Assembly: GCA_016927695.1 (NCBI GenBank)
Contig: JAFGME010000193.1
Coordinates: forward strand, 1-59,543
Direction: 5' to 3'
Source of the DNA: Bacteroidales bacterium
Lineage (GTDB): Bacteria; Bacteroidota; Bacteroidia; Bacteroidales; JAFGHD01
Length of the DNA: 59,543 nucleotides
The position numbers and the translations under genes are program-made. Each line of letters starts with the position of its first letter. Positions within the stretch are counted from its first letter, which is position 1. Shown here in pieces: positions 1 through 9,294 of this stretch. The notes beneath the pieces are model-generated. The model was not told the origin of the DNA and did not search any database. It saw only the letters and a program-made list of their open reading frames with translations.

Positions 1-360
1 ATCCGTTGTCCCCCCTGCCGAATTCCCGAAACACAATACTTCTTAGTATCAACAACTTACACCCCTCACCCTGCAATGTGGGTTAACGGGAATTATACGA
101 ACGGAGTGGCTGTGTATTATCTTTTTCCGGATAACGGGCCGGATGAGGAGGTGTTGCCGGGCGACACCATTACGCTGAAGATGTCGAGCATCACAAAAGA
201 GTATTACAGGTTCATTTTTGAGCTTCAGGATCAGACATTTGAATACAGGAATCCCCTGTTCAGCGGGCCGCCTGCCAATATAACCACCAATATTTCAAAC
301 GGGGGATGCGGCTTCTTTGCAGCTTATTCAGTAAGTTATGCAAGCACGGTTTATCCTTAA
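1..360 (+). CDS. DUF4249-type protein, C-terminal fragment (cut by window edge)
   Basis: The reading frame is open from base 1 (IRCPPCRIPETQYF...) into the ORF-track protein, so the ATG at 76 is not the true start and the gene begins outside the window. The visible 119 residues end in FSGPPANITTNISNGGCGFFAAYSVS, which resembles the C-terminal signature of DUF4249 proteins (P..N..TNI.NG.G.FGAY), a Bacteroidota family of secreted or lipoprotein-anchored beta-rich proteins often encoded next to TonB-dependent receptors. The function of the family is not known. A terminator follows, so it is probably not co-transcribed with the receptor downstream. Confidence 0.7.
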   Translation: MRCPPCRIPETQYFLVSTTYTPHPAMWVNGNYTNGVAVYYLFPDNGPDEEVLPGDTITLKMSSITKEYYRFIFELQDQTFEYRNPLFSGPPANITTNISNGGCGFFAAYSVSYASTVYP

Positions 361-390
361 TCCTGCCTGCCGTTTTCCCGTGTGCAGGTA

Positions 391-417
391 AAAAGAAGTC
401 CACGGGGCTTCTTTTTT
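391..417 (+). terminator. Rho-independent terminator after the DUF4249 gene
   Basis: AAGAAGTCC and GGGCTTCTT form a 9-bp stem (one T-G wobble) with an ACG triloop, immediately followed by a T run. It lies 30 nt after the DUF4249 stop codon. Confidence 0.75.
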
Positions 418-432
418 GGCTTATTTAATGAT

Positions 433-440
433 TATTTTTG
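433..440 (+). promoter_or_regulatory. Candidate Bacteroidota -7 element before the TonB receptor
   Basis: TATTTTTG matches TAnnTTTG exactly. A TTTG at 415-418 could serve as the -33 element, but the 14-nt spacing is short. The box ends 6 nt before the ATG at 447, which would give an almost leaderless mRNA. Confidence 0.35.
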
Positions 441-446
441 CTGCTT

Positions 447-2801
447 ATGGACATATACCGGAAAATATCGCGTTTATTGGCTGTTTTTCTCATCATGCTG
501 TTTATTCTCCCTCCGGTTGCACTTTCACAGGTAATAAAACTGGATACTGCAAAGGGACAGGATGGGTTCAGATATCTTTTCAGAACAGGAAAAAAGAAGG
601 ACTGGCCTGAAGTTTATGACACCATTTCACTTTCCGATTTTTACGACATGTCGCTTGAGGAGCTTGAATCCGTGAAGGCTTCCGGCGTACCGAGCGAACT
701 CGAAAAATTCATCAACAGCCTGATATCCACTTCAACACAAAAGTCATTGCCCTCACGTTACAGTCCGAATATAGTGACCCTGATCACCGAGGAGGAGATA
801 AGGAACCTGGGCGCCCGTGATCTGATCGATGTGCTGCGGCTGATCCCCGGTTTTCATTTTGCACAGGACCGGAATGGCAATGTTGGATTGGGGATGAGAG
901 GTAACTGGGCCAACGAAGGGAAAGTGCTGCTTATGATCGATGGCAAAGAGATGAACGATCTGTATACGGCTCATTTGTATTTTGGCAACCATTATCCCGT
1001 TGATATGATCAAAAGGATCGAGATACTGCGGGGGCCCGGGTCAGCCATTTACGGTGGCTTTGCCGAATTCGGAGTCATCAACATAGTGACCCGTAAAGCG
1101 GAACAAAATGCGGAATTGTCGTTCCAATCTACCTTTGGGCGTATGGGTCCTGGAGTGGACAGGGGCAGTTTTCAGGTATACGGCGCCAGGCGCTGGAAGA
1201 ATGCCGGCCTGAGCGGCTTCCTCATCACCGGCAATGCACAAAGGAGCAACCGCCTCCATTATGGCTTTTATAGTTGTGAAGCCGACAGTGCGGTTTGTTT
1301 CGATACCCTGGGGGTGGGAAAATATGCCGGTTTAGGGGGGCAGTCGGATCTGTTCAACACCATCTTGAACCTTGACTTCACCTGGAAAGGCCTGAGTGTT
1401 TCCAATCTCAGCAATTTTTATACCGTTACCGACGTCACCTCCCTGGATTCCAAAGGCAACCGGCCCATGAAATTCGGCACGGCTTCCAACTTCTTTGAAA
1501 TGAAGTATAAACTACGGGCCGGTCATAACCTGACCATCACCCCAAAAGTGAACATGAGCATCCAGACCCCCCTTGAAGAAAACACACCGTATTCAAGAGC
1601 GTTGGAGAGCAACCCCGGATATGCCGATTCCATTGCCATTGCTATGGCCAGGCTGAGGACAGGACTTAACTTCAATTACGATGTAAACCACAGGATCAAT
1701 GTGATTGCCGGATTGGATACTTATGGTGACCATGCATTGAATCCTGACACACTGGAAAGTTTTTACCGGAATAAAGCGCCGCAGTCGTACTCGAACACGG
1801 CTTTCTATGGCCAAGCCATCTTCCGGCTCGACCCTTTCAACCTCGTTGCCGGGGCCAGGTATGAGTTCAGTTCCCTTTATAAACCTGCTTTTTCTCCCCG
1901 CCTGGGGATCACCCGGAAATTCAAAAAAGCACATTTGAAATTCCTCATCAGCGATGCGTACAGGTCGCCCACCCTTGGGAATATATTTTATTCCTTCGAT
2001 GGTAATTATTCCATCCTGCCCGATTCGAGCGGTATAACACAGGTCGGAAGAGGTTTGAAGCCTGAGAAAACACTGGTCTTTGAGGCAGAATTCGGTTATC
2101 AGTTCGGAAGTAAGACCTTCCTCACTGCCAATGTTTTTGATATTACCACACGCAATCCCATCGTTTACACTTATTATCAGGACGAGACCATCAGGGAGCT
2201 GTATGATTTCACGGCCGGGATTCTTGCGTATCAGAATTTCAAGAAATCGGGAACCAACGGGCTTGAGATTGACTTCCTCTTTAAAGACGACTGGGGTTAT
2301 CTCAACCTGAATTATTCCTTCTATACGGCAGAGTTTAAACCCAGGATATCGGCCTACACGGTGAGCACCTTCAACCGTGACGCCCAGTTGAGGGAAACGG
2401 TGGACGACTCTTACCTTCTTGCCTTTCCGAAACACAAACTGAACCTGAACTGGTGCTATTATATAAAGGACGATTTTACAGTCAACCTCAGCTCCACTTT
2501 TTTCGGCCCCCGTTGGGGATATGACATTGATCTGTACGGGCCGGGATTATATGATGTGGATGGCAGGCTCATCAAAAAGAGGTTTTCCTTCCTCACAAAT
2601 GTCTTTTTCCGCTATGACAATATTTTCACCAAAGGACTGGAAGCGGGGGCTGGGGTTTATGACATCTTCAACAAAGGGACCGATTACCTGCAGCCTTACT
2701 TCGGAATGGCCCCACCATTGCCGGGGTCGTCACGCGAATTATACCTCAGGCTTTCGTACCGCATTCCTTTCGGGAAAAAGGATAAACCCTCAGAAAACTG
2801 A
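447..2801 (+). CDS. TonB-dependent outer-membrane receptor
   Basis: 784 residues from the ATG at 447 (the track's 438 start is a TTG). Residues 1-28 are a signal peptide ending ALSQ. A short domain (LSDFYDMSLEELESVK) precedes the plug, whose typical signatures are SPNIVTLITEEEIRNLGARDLIDVLRLIPG, LLMIDG and IKRIEILRGPGSAIYGGFAEFGVINIVTR. The remainder is a long barrel-type region. The protein lacks the N-terminal carboxypeptidase-like extension and the SusD partner of SusC systems. It is followed after 5 nt by yfiR and then a kinase gene, which suggests that ligand binding or transport is coupled to signalling. The substrate cannot be read from sequence. Confidence 0.9.
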   Translation: MDIYRKISRLLAVFLIMLFILPPVALSQVIKLDTAKGQDGFRYLFRTGKKKDWPEVYDTISLSDFYDMSLEELESVKASGVPSELEKFINSLISTSTQKSLPSRYSPNIVTLITEEEIRNLGARDLIDVLRLIPGFHFAQDRNGNVGLGMRGNWANEGKVLLMIDGKEMNDLYTAHLYFGNHYPVDMIKRIEILRGPGSAIYGGFAEFGVINIVTRKAEQNAELSFQSTFGRMGPGVDRGSFQVYGARRWKNAGLSGFLITGNAQRSNRLHYGFYSCEADSAVCFDTLGVGKYAGLGGQSDLFNTILNLDFTWKGLSVSNLSNFYTVTDVTSLDSKGNRPMKFGTASNFFEMKYKLRAGHNLTITPKVNMSIQTPLEENTPYSRALESNPGYADSIAIAMARLRTGLNFNYDVNHRINVIAGLDTYGDHALNPDTLESFYRNKAPQSYSNTAFYGQAIFRLDPFNLVAGARYEFSSLYKPAFSPRLGITRKFKKAHLKFLISDAYRSPTLGNIFYSFDGNYSILPDSSGITQVGRGLKPEKTLVFEAEFGYQFGSKTFLTANVFDITTRNPIVYTYYQDETIRELYDFTAGILAYQNFKKSGTNGLEIDFLFKDDWGYLNLNYSFYTAEFKPRISAYTVSTFNRDAQLRETVDDSYLLAFPKHKLNLNWCYYIKDDFTVNLSSTFFGPRWGYDIDLYGPGLYDVDGRLIKKRFSFLTNVFFRYDNIFTKGLEAGAGVYDIFNKGTDYLQPYFGMAPPLPGSSRELYLRLSYRIPFGKKDKPSEN

Positions 2802-2806
2802 TCAGC

Positions 2807-3361
2807 ATGGCCTGCCAGGTATCCATATTCAGAATATCAGGATACAGGGGGCCTGTTTTCCCCGCGCTGATACTGCTTTTCCTTATGACCAACAATTTGT
2901 TTTCGCAGGAAATCGACTACCGGGCACAATCGCTTTTTATTTACAAATTCACCAAATACGTCTCCTGGCCGGAGAGTAAAAAAAAGGGGGATTTTATGAT
3001 TGGAGTGTATGGAAATTCTCCTGTTTTCGAAGAACTGGAAACCATGGCCGCTTTGAAGAAAGGGGGGAATGATCAGGATATCAAAGTGATACAAATTGCC
3101 GACCTGGAAGGGCTGGATAAACTGCATATTTTATATATCGCTTCTTCCAAAAGCCGCGATATCAGCGCTGTGGCTGAAAAACTGGATGGCAGGCCCACAT
3201 TGGTGGTGGCTGAAAGGAGCGGCATGGCCCGAAAGGGAGCAACCATAAGTTTTCTGATCATGGACAACGGCACTCTTAAATTTGAAATAAATATGAGCAG
3301 GCTGAAAGGCCATAAACTCGAAATATCTCAGGAATTACTCCATCTGGGATTTGAAATTTGA
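2807..3361 (+). CDS. YfiR-family (DUF4154) periplasmic protein
   Basis: 184 residues with an N-terminal hydrophobic signal segment (PALILLFLMTNNLFSQ). The mature part starts EIDYRAQSLFIYKFTKYVSWPES, the characteristic opening of the YfiR family, and carries ISFLIMDNGTLKFEINMSRLKGHKLEISQELL near the end, also typical. In Pseudomonas YfiR is a periplasmic repressor of a diguanylate cyclase. Here the next gene is a periplasm-sensing histidine kinase instead, so I infer that this protein modulates that kinase or links it to the receptor. It lies 5 nt after the receptor gene, and its stop is 5 nt before the kinase ATG. Confidence 0.85.
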   Translation: MACQVSIFRISGYRGPVFPALILLFLMTNNLFSQEIDYRAQSLFIYKFTKYVSWPESKKKGDFMIGVYGNSPVFEELETMAALKKGGNDQDIKVIQIADLEGLDKLHILYIASSKSRDISAVAEKLDGRPTLVVAERSGMARKGATISFLIMDNGTLKFEINMSRLKGHKLEISQELLHLGFEI

Positions 3362-3366
3362 ACACT

Positions 3367-6300
3367 ATGATGAGAATGACCGGAAATATTTTATTGATTT
3401 TTACTGCGCTGACTAACATTATACAACCGGCCCGGTCAGGGGATTTTAAAATGGATTACCTGACGACAAAACAGGGACTCTCCGAAAGCGTGGTAACATG
3501 TATTTTCAAGGACAGCAGGGGTTTTGTGTGGTTTGGTACACAAAATGGGTTGAACAGGTTCGATGGGTATGAATTTACCTGTTATTATCATTCCGACTCT
3601 GTGGCTGGCAGCATTTCGGGCAACTATATCAGGTCCGTTGCCGAAGATTCCGGGGGAAACCTTTGGGTGGGAACCGACAAAAACGGACTGAACAAATACT
3701 GCCGGTCTGCTGACACCTTCACCGTTTTCCGTCACAGCGAGGGGGATCAGAGCTCCATCTCTGACAATACGGTTTTATCCATAGTGAATTACGGACAGGA
3801 TTCCCTGCTGATAGGAACCGGTGCAGGTTTATGTTTTTTTGATCCGGTAAAGGAGATTTTTTCGGAGGTTCGCATCAAAACCGGTGATGAAATTGCCGGA
3901 AGCCTTTATGTTGAGTCAATACTTGCCGAAGGCAGAACGGTCTGGCTGGGTACCGAAAGGGGCCTGTTTCGTCTGAACCTTACGGATGGAAAGGCGGTGC
4001 GTTATGTTTCCGACCCTCTAAAGGACAACACATTGAGCAACAATATGGTGCATTGTATTTTCAGGACTTCAAAAGGGAACCTCCTGGCGGGCACAAATGA
4101 AGGTTTGAATGTACTGTCGGATGATGGAAGGACTTTTGCCCGGTATTACTACGGCCCGGGTTTGGAGGGAGACATGAGGAAAAGTGAAATACAGGCGATT
4201 ACAGAGGATCACCTGGGGAATATATGGGTCGGATCTTTCGGAGGAGGGGTGATCAGGGCTGATCCTGTCAGCGGCAAAAGCGAGATCATCACTTCGCTTG
4301 ACAGCCATGCTTATCCGTTGAACAATGATTATATTTATTCTCTTTATTATGATCCTTCGGGTTTGCTCTGGATTGGGACTTATGGGGGCGGGGTTAACAA
4401 ACTTGGAATACTCACAGTAAGTTTCGGACATTTCTCCAGGGGTTCCGACCCTGAACGTTCGCTGGTCAGCAATGAGGTTTACGCCATTCATGCAGGGAAG
4501 GAGGAGCTTTGGGTGGGAACCGACAACGGGTTGAGCATCAGGAATATGAAAAGCGGCAGTTTTCAGCATATCCCGTACCGCCCCGGCAGCCCCGGCGGGT
4601 TAAGCTCTAGCAGGGTGTATGCATTGCTGGAGGATTCCGCCGGAAACATGTGGATAGGCACGGCGGATAACGGGCTGAGCATGTTATCCTTTTCCGACAG
4701 GCAGGCAGGCAGGTTCAGATTCCGCAAAATAGCGCATGATCCTGGCAATCCAGGCTCTTTATCATCAAACAGCATACTTTGCCTTTCACGCGATGGTCAG
4801 GGGAAAATCTGGGTGGGTACGGAGGAAGGTCTGAATGTTCTGGATAATCAGGGGAATATCATTCATACCTATTTTCATCACCCTGACGATCCCCTGTCTC
4901 TGAGTTCTGACTTTGTGAATGTGGTTTACTGCAGTGAGGACGGAACGGTTTGGATAGGAACGTCTGACGGCCTGAACAGGTTCAGCAGGGAAAACAATGC
5001 TTTCGCAAGGGTCAGAATCCCCGGGCTGGATGAGGAAGATGGAAGCAGCCATGCTGTGTATTGCATCACAGGGGATGAAAATGGTTTTTTATGGATCGGA
5101 ACTGACAATGCAGGTCTTTTCCGTTATGATGCCATCCATGGTCATTGCCAGCAGTTTATGGTTGAACAAGGCCTTCCCGACAATGTGGTGTATGCCCTGC
5201 TCCCTGATCCGGACGGGTCTTTCTGGATAAGTACCAACAATGGGTTGGCCAGGATAAGGGCCGGCGGGGAGGCCGACAGGCTCACCGTGGTCAAATACAA
5301 CACTTCCGGCGGCCTTCCGGTGGACTCATACAACATTGGGGCCTATGCAAAAGGCGCTGACGGCAAATTGTATTTCGGCAGTTACAAAGGGCTGGTGTAT
5401 TTCCATCCTGATGAAGTGAGGGGAAATGCAGCCATCCCTCCGGTGTACATCACCGGATTCAGTCTTTTTTTCGAACCGGTTCCCATATCATCCGACGGGA
5501 GTACGCCACTCGACCGCCATATCACAGAAACCGGGCAGATAATTTTGAACCACCGGCAGAATGTGGTTCAGTTTAAGTTCTCAGCGCTCGATTATACGGA
5601 GCCTTCCAAAAATAATTATGCTTTTATGATGGAGGGATTGGAGCGCGAATGGAATTATGTGAAGAACCGGCGTGAAGCTCAATATCTTTATCTGCCCCCT
5701 GGTGAATACACCTTCAGGGTGATTGCTTCCGGCAGCAACGGCGTGTGGAACAGACAGGGGGCTTCATTGTCTGTTATCGTCAGGCCGCCGTTTACGGCAA
5801 CGATATGGTTTTATCTGGGGGTAGCCCTGGCAGTGATCCTGATTGTTTTGCTGATTCTTCACATCAGGACACGGAGGCTCAGGGCCATCAAGGTAAATCT
5901 TGAAAACCAGGTGGAACGGAGAACTTCCGAGTTGAAGGAAACCAATGAAGAACTCAATAAGGCGCTGGATGACCTCAGGAGGACACAGACACAGTTAGTC
6001 AATGCAGAAAAAATGGCCTCCCTGGGCCAGCTTACCGCAGGGGTGGCCCATGAAATCAACAATCCCATCAACTTTGTGAGCGGTAACGTAAAACCCCTGA
6101 AAAGGGATATCGGCGACATCATCAATATCCTACGTGCCTATGAGGAAGCCGTTGAAAAGAATAAGCTTCAGGATATTTTCAAGGACGTTGCCCATCTTAA
6201 AAAAAGCGTGGACTACCATTTGCTGACGGATGAGATCTATCAGCTGCTGAGCGGTATTGGAGAAGGGGCAGACAGAACGGCGGAAATCGTGAGAGGGCTC

Positions 6301-6786
6301 AGAAATTTTTCACGGCTGGATGAGGAAGAACTCAAAAAGGCCGATATCAACGAAGGTTTGAATGCCACACTGCTCATCCTGACGCATAAGCTGAAAAATG
6401 ATATTGAAGTGGTCAGGGATTTTGGCAGTATCCCCCCGGTGATGTGTTACCCTGGTCAATTGAACCAGGTTTTTCTGAATATCCTGAACAATGCGGCCGA
6501 AGCCATCCGCGGAAAGGGAACCATTACCATCAATACAAGACAGGAAGGCGGCCGGGTGGTGATCTCGGTGAAAGATACCGGAGCGGGGATGACCGAAGCC
6601 GTGCTGAAAAGGATTTTTGAGCCCTTTTACACCACCAAGGACGTGGGCAAAGGCACCGGACTTGGCCTGTCCATTTCATACGGAATCATTAAAAAGCACA
6701 ACGGAACAATCGAAGTGAAAAGCATTCCCGGGAAGGGCAGCGAGTTTATCATTGCATTGCCTGCGAACATAACAAACAAGGATTGA
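3367..6786 (+). CDS. Two-component histidine kinase with 14-blade periplasmic propeller
   Basis: 1139 residues from the ATG at 3367 (track start 3358 is TTG). A signal sequence is followed by 14 recognisable Reg_prop repeats of the type W(V/I)GT..GL (for example WFGTQNGLNRF, WVGTDKNGLNKY), consistent with two seven-bladed propellers over roughly residues 30-690. A Y_Y_Y-like domain (about 730-808), one membrane helix (about 812-832), a coiled coil and a HisKA domain with MASLGQLTAGVAHEINNP (phospho-acceptor His) follow. The C-terminal ATPase domain carries QVFLNILNNAAEAI and GKGTGLGLSISYGI. Unlike many Bacteroidota hybrid kinases it has no receiver or AraC domain. The receiver is supplied by the next gene, which starts 2 nt after this stop. 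Confidence 0.92.
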   Translation: MMRMTGNILLIFTALTNIIQPARSGDFKMDYLTTKQGLSESVVTCIFKDSRGFVWFGTQNGLNRFDGYEFTCYYHSDSVAGSISGNYIRSVAEDSGGNLWVGTDKNGLNKYCRSADTFTVFRHSEGDQSSISDNTVLSIVNYGQDSLLIGTGAGLCFFDPVKEIFSEVRIKTGDEIAGSLYVESILAEGRTVWLGTERGLFRLNLTDGKAVRYVSDPLKDNTLSNNMVHCIFRTSKGNLLAGTNEGLNVLSDDGRTFARYYYGPGLEGDMRKSEIQAITEDHLGNIWVGSFGGGVIRADPVSGKSEIITSLDSHAYPLNNDYIYSLYYDPSGLLWIGTYGGGVNKLGILTVSFGHFSRGSDPERSLVSNEVYAIHAGKEELWVGTDNGLSIRNMKSGSFQHIPYRPGSPGGLSSSRVYALLEDSAGNMWIGTADNGLSMLSFSDRQAGRFRFRKIAHDPGNPGSLSSNSILCLSRDGQGKIWVGTEEGLNVLDNQGNIIHTYFHHPDDPLSLSSDFVNVVYCSEDGTVWIGTSDGLNRFSRENNAFARVRIPGLDEEDGSSHAVYCITGDENGFLWIGTDNAGLFRYDAIHGHCQQFMVEQGLPDNVVYALLPDPDGSFWISTNNGLARIRAGGEADRLTVVKYNTSGGLPVDSYNIGAYAKGADGKLYFGSYKGLVYFHPDEVRGNAAIPPVYITGFSLFFEPVPISSDGSTPLDRHITETGQIILNHRQNVVQFKFSALDYTEPSKNNYAFMMEGLEREWNYVKNRREAQYLYLPPGEYTFRVIASGSNGVWNRQGASLSVIVRPPFTATIWFYLGVALAVILIVLLILHIRTRRLRAIKVNLENQVERRTSELKETNEELNKALDDLRRTQTQLVNAEKMASLGQLTAGVAHEINNPINFVSGNVKPLKRDIGDIINILRAYEEAVEKNKLQDIFKDVAHLKKSVDYHLLTDEIYQLLSGIGEGADRTAEIVRGLRNFSRLDEEELKKADINEGLNATLLILTHKLKNDIEVVRDFGSIPPVMCYPGQLNQVFLNILNNAAEAIRGKGTITINTRQEGGRVVISVKDTGAGMTEAVLKRIFEPFYTTKDVGKGTGLGLSISYGIIKKHNGTIEVKSIPGKGSEFIIALPANITNKD

Positions 6787-6788
6787 TT

Positions 6789-7739
6789 ATGGAAGAAAGG
6801 GATTTTAATATATTGTACGTGGATGACGAGGTGAATAACCTTATTTCGTTCAATGCCACTTTCCGCAGGGATTACCATATTTTTACCGCAGACAGCGGCA
6901 GGGAGGGCCTTGATGTGATGCGCAGCAACCCCATCCAGCTGGTGATCAGCGACCAGAGGATGCCTGAAATGACCGGGGTGGAATTTCTTGAAAAGGTCAG
7001 GGAAGAATTCCCCGAAACCATACGGATGATCATCACAGGATTCAGCGATATCGACGCCGTGATCGGCGCCATCAACAGGGGAGGGGTGTACAGGTACATC
7101 ACAAAACCCTGGGATGAAAGAGAAATGAGGGTTACCATAAACAATGCAAAACAGTTGTTTGGATTGCAGGAGGAAAACATCATATCCCAGTTTGAATCGC
7201 TTAAAGCACAGGTAAACCCGCATTTTCTCTTCAACAGCCTCAACGTGCTGTCTTCTCTCATCTATATCGATCAGGACAAGGCGGCAAAATTTGTGAGGCA
7301 GCTTTCGAGGGTGTATCGCTATGTGTTGGATTTTAAAGATAAAGACCTTGTAAAACTGAAAGATGAACTGCCTTTTCTGGAATCCTATATATTTCTGCTG
7401 AAAACCCGTTTTGATAAGAATCTTGTGGTGGAAACCGACATTGCCCCCGGTGATGAGGAAATGATGGTAGCTCCCGTAGTGTTGCAATTGCTGCTCGAAA
7501 ATGCAATCAAACACAATGTGATTTCAAAAAACAAACCGTTGACCATCAGTATTAAGAGCGGTAACAATGAGATAACGGTCAGGAACAACCTCCAGCTCAA
7601 ATCGAGCACCGAAGGGTCATCAAAAATCGGATTGAACAACATTAAAAAAAGATATGAATACCTTACCGGCAGGAAGATCGACATCCTCAATGATGAGAAT
7701 TTCTTTGCCGTAACTATCCCATTGCTTGAAAACAAATAA
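6789..7739 (+). CDS. Receiver domain fused to LytS-type histidine kinase
   Basis: 316 residues from the ATG at 6789 (track start 6783 is TTG). Residues 1-120 are a receiver of the RpfG-like type with acidic pair YVDDE and phospho-acceptor Asp in VISDQRMPEM, followed by KPWDE. A His_kinase domain follows directly, with LKAQVNPHFLFNSLN (phospho-acceptor His) and VLQLLLENAIKHN as N-box. I see no membrane segment. The order suggests a relay: propeller kinase to this receiver, then this LytS module to the LytTR regulator encoded 11 nt downstream. Confidence 0.88.
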   Translation: MEERDFNILYVDDEVNNLISFNATFRRDYHIFTADSGREGLDVMRSNPIQLVISDQRMPEMTGVEFLEKVREEFPETIRMIITGFSDIDAVIGAINRGGVYRYITKPWDEREMRVTINNAKQLFGLQEENIISQFESLKAQVNPHFLFNSLNVLSSLIYIDQDKAAKFVRQLSRVYRYVLDFKDKDLVKLKDELPFLESYIFLLKTRFDKNLVVETDIAPGDEEMMVAPVVLQLLLENAIKHNVISKNKPLTISIKSGNNEITVRNNLQLKSSTEGSSKIGLNNIKKRYEYLTGRKIDILNDENFFAVTIPLLENK

Positions 7740-7750
7740 AACTGACAATA

Positions 7751-8518
7751 ATGAAAGTATTGATCATTGAAGATGAGCCTTTTGCCCAGAAAGAACTTAT
7801 CAGGCTGCTCAGGGCCGGCGGGAGGCCGGTTGAAGTGGTGGCCACCCTTGATTCGGTGGAAGACAGTGTGGAATGGTTTGCTTCAGGAAACGAAGCCGAT
7901 CTGGTTTTTATGGATATACAGCTTTCCGATGGATTGAGCTTTGAGATTTTCAGCCAGACAGAAGTAAAGCCCCCCGTCATTTTTACCACTGCTTACGATG
8001 AGTATGCCCTCAAAGCGTTTAAGGTCAACAGCATCGACTATTTGCTTAAACCCGTGGATGAGGAGGAGCTCAGGGCGGCTCTGGCCAAATTCGACAGGAT
8101 CATAAGCAGCCGTGAAAAAGCGGTGCAATACCTGTCGGAAGTACAGTTACAGGAGATTATCGGATTATACCGTCCGGCCTATAAAAGCCGCCTAGTGGTG
8201 AGGCTGGGCGACAAGATCAGACATATTGATGCCGAAAACATTGCCTATTTCTTCTCTGAGGATAAAGTCACTTTTTTGATGACCACCGAAAAGAAGAAGT
8301 ACATTATGAACTATTCCCTCGAGCAAATAGAAAGTTTCATGAATCCGGCGACGTTTTTCCGCTTAAACAGGAAATACATTGCCAGCATCAGGGCCATTGA
8401 GGGTATTGATAAGTATTTCAACAGCCGCTTAAGGATTGATCTGAAACCTCCGGTGGAAGAAGATGTTCTCGTGAGCAGGGTTAAGGTCAACGATTTCCTT
8501 AACTGGCTGGAAAGATGA
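7751..8518 (+). CDS. LytTR-family response regulator
   Basis: 255 residues. The N-terminal receiver has MKVLIIEDEP, the phospho-acceptor Asp in LVFMDIQLSDG, TAYDEYALKAF and KPVDEEEL. The C-terminal LytTR DNA-binding domain spans about residues 150-250 (RLVVRLGDKIRHIDAENIAYFFSEDK, FFRLNRKYIASIRAI). It is the last gene of the signalling operon and its likely transcriptional output. The target promoter is unknown; the outer-membrane barrel gene 110 nt downstream is a candidate by position only. Confidence 0.92.
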   Translation: MKVLIIEDEPFAQKELIRLLRAGGRPVEVVATLDSVEDSVEWFASGNEADLVFMDIQLSDGLSFEIFSQTEVKPPVIFTTAYDEYALKAFKVNSIDYLLKPVDEEELRAALAKFDRIISSREKAVQYLSEVQLQEIIGLYRPAYKSRLVVRLGDKIRHIDAENIAYFFSEDKVTFLMTTEKKKYIMNYSLEQIESFMNPATFFRLNRKYIASIRAIEGIDKYFNSRLRIDLKPPVEEDVLVSRVKVNDFLNWLER

Positions 8519-8606
8519 CAGTGCATTCCGGCGGGCAGAAGATTCATTCCGGTTGATCAAAATGCCATTCTGTCGGATAAATGATGGAGAAACAAGCAGG
8601 AAATTA

Positions 8607-8614
8607 TAAATTTG
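8607..8614 (+). promoter_or_regulatory. Candidate -7 element for the small outer-membrane protein
   Basis: TAAATTTG is a perfect TAnnTTTG match, 15 nt before the ATG at 8630. No convincing TTTG -33 element is present at 17-23 nt, so an activator may be required. Confidence 0.35.
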
Positions 8615-8629
8615 CATAAAAGGAAGGAA

Positions 8630-9292
8630 ATGAAGAATCGGATGGATAAAGTTTTGTTTATGGCTGTTATTGTTTGCTTCATTACCGTTGGGGTAAGGGG
8701 GCAGGACAGCACTGAATTTCATACCATTTTCGGCAATGTCAATTCATCGGGCGGATACGGAGCGCCGGAGCTGAAATTTTCGAATGTGAATATCAAAAAC
8801 AGTCTGCTGATGGGTGGTAAGGGCGGTTGGATCATAGGGCACAGGTTCGTTTTGGGTGGCGGAGGATATGGCCTGGTGACCAACAACACTTTCCCGTACA
8901 CTGAGAATGTGGGAGGAGTTGACTCGGTCAGGGATTACCGGATCGATATGGGTTATGGCGGGTTATTGTTAGAATATATTGCTTTCCCGAAAAATGCCAT
9001 TCATTTCACGGTGCCGGTGCTTATTGGCACCGGGGGCGCAAGTCTGGCTTATAAAATCAGCGATGAACCCGAATACATTGAGGATGACTGGACAAACTGG
9101 CAATACACGGAAAGTTCAGCCTTCTTTTTTATTGAACCCGGCTTGGGTCTTGAATTAAATATGACGAGGTTTTTCCGGCTTGACCTGGGTGTGAGCTACC
9201 GTTACATCTCCGGAATGAATCTGAAAAGACTTAAAGAGCAGGATTTTAATGACTTCAGTCTGAACCTGGCATTGAAGTTCGGTAAATTCTGA
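8630..9292 (+). CDS. Small outer-membrane beta-barrel-like protein
   Basis: 220 residues from the ATG at 8630 (track start 8612 is a TTG; AGGAAGG lies just upstream of the ATG). A signal peptide MKNRMDKVLFMAVIVCFITVGVRGQ precedes a glycine- and aromatic-rich sequence with alternating pattern (GGKGGWIIGHRFVLGGGGYGL, LGLELNMTRFFRLDLGVSYRY) and a terminal LNLALKFGKF strand ending in Phe, as expected for an 8-stranded barrel. The specific function is unknown. It is convergent with the DUF3352 gene, with 2 nt between the stops. Confidence 0.65.
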   Translation: MKNRMDKVLFMAVIVCFITVGVRGQDSTEFHTIFGNVNSSGGYGAPELKFSNVNIKNSLLMGGKGGWIIGHRFVLGGGGYGLVTNNTFPYTENVGGVDSVRDYRIDMGYGGLLLEYIAFPKNAIHFTVPVLIGTGGASLAYKISDEPEYIEDDWTNWQYTESSAFFFIEPGLGLELNMTRFFRLDLGVSYRYISGMNLKRLKEQDFNDFSLNLALKFGKF

Positions 9293-9294
9293 TT

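Noticed and set aside
1593-2435. 280-codon minus-strand ORF inside the TonB receptor
   Set aside because: Antisense shadow of a clearly coding gene; no recognisable domain.
6627-7514. 295-codon minus-strand ORF
   Set aside because: His/Phe-rich translation opposite the kinase and receiver genes, whose motifs are unambiguous; shadow.
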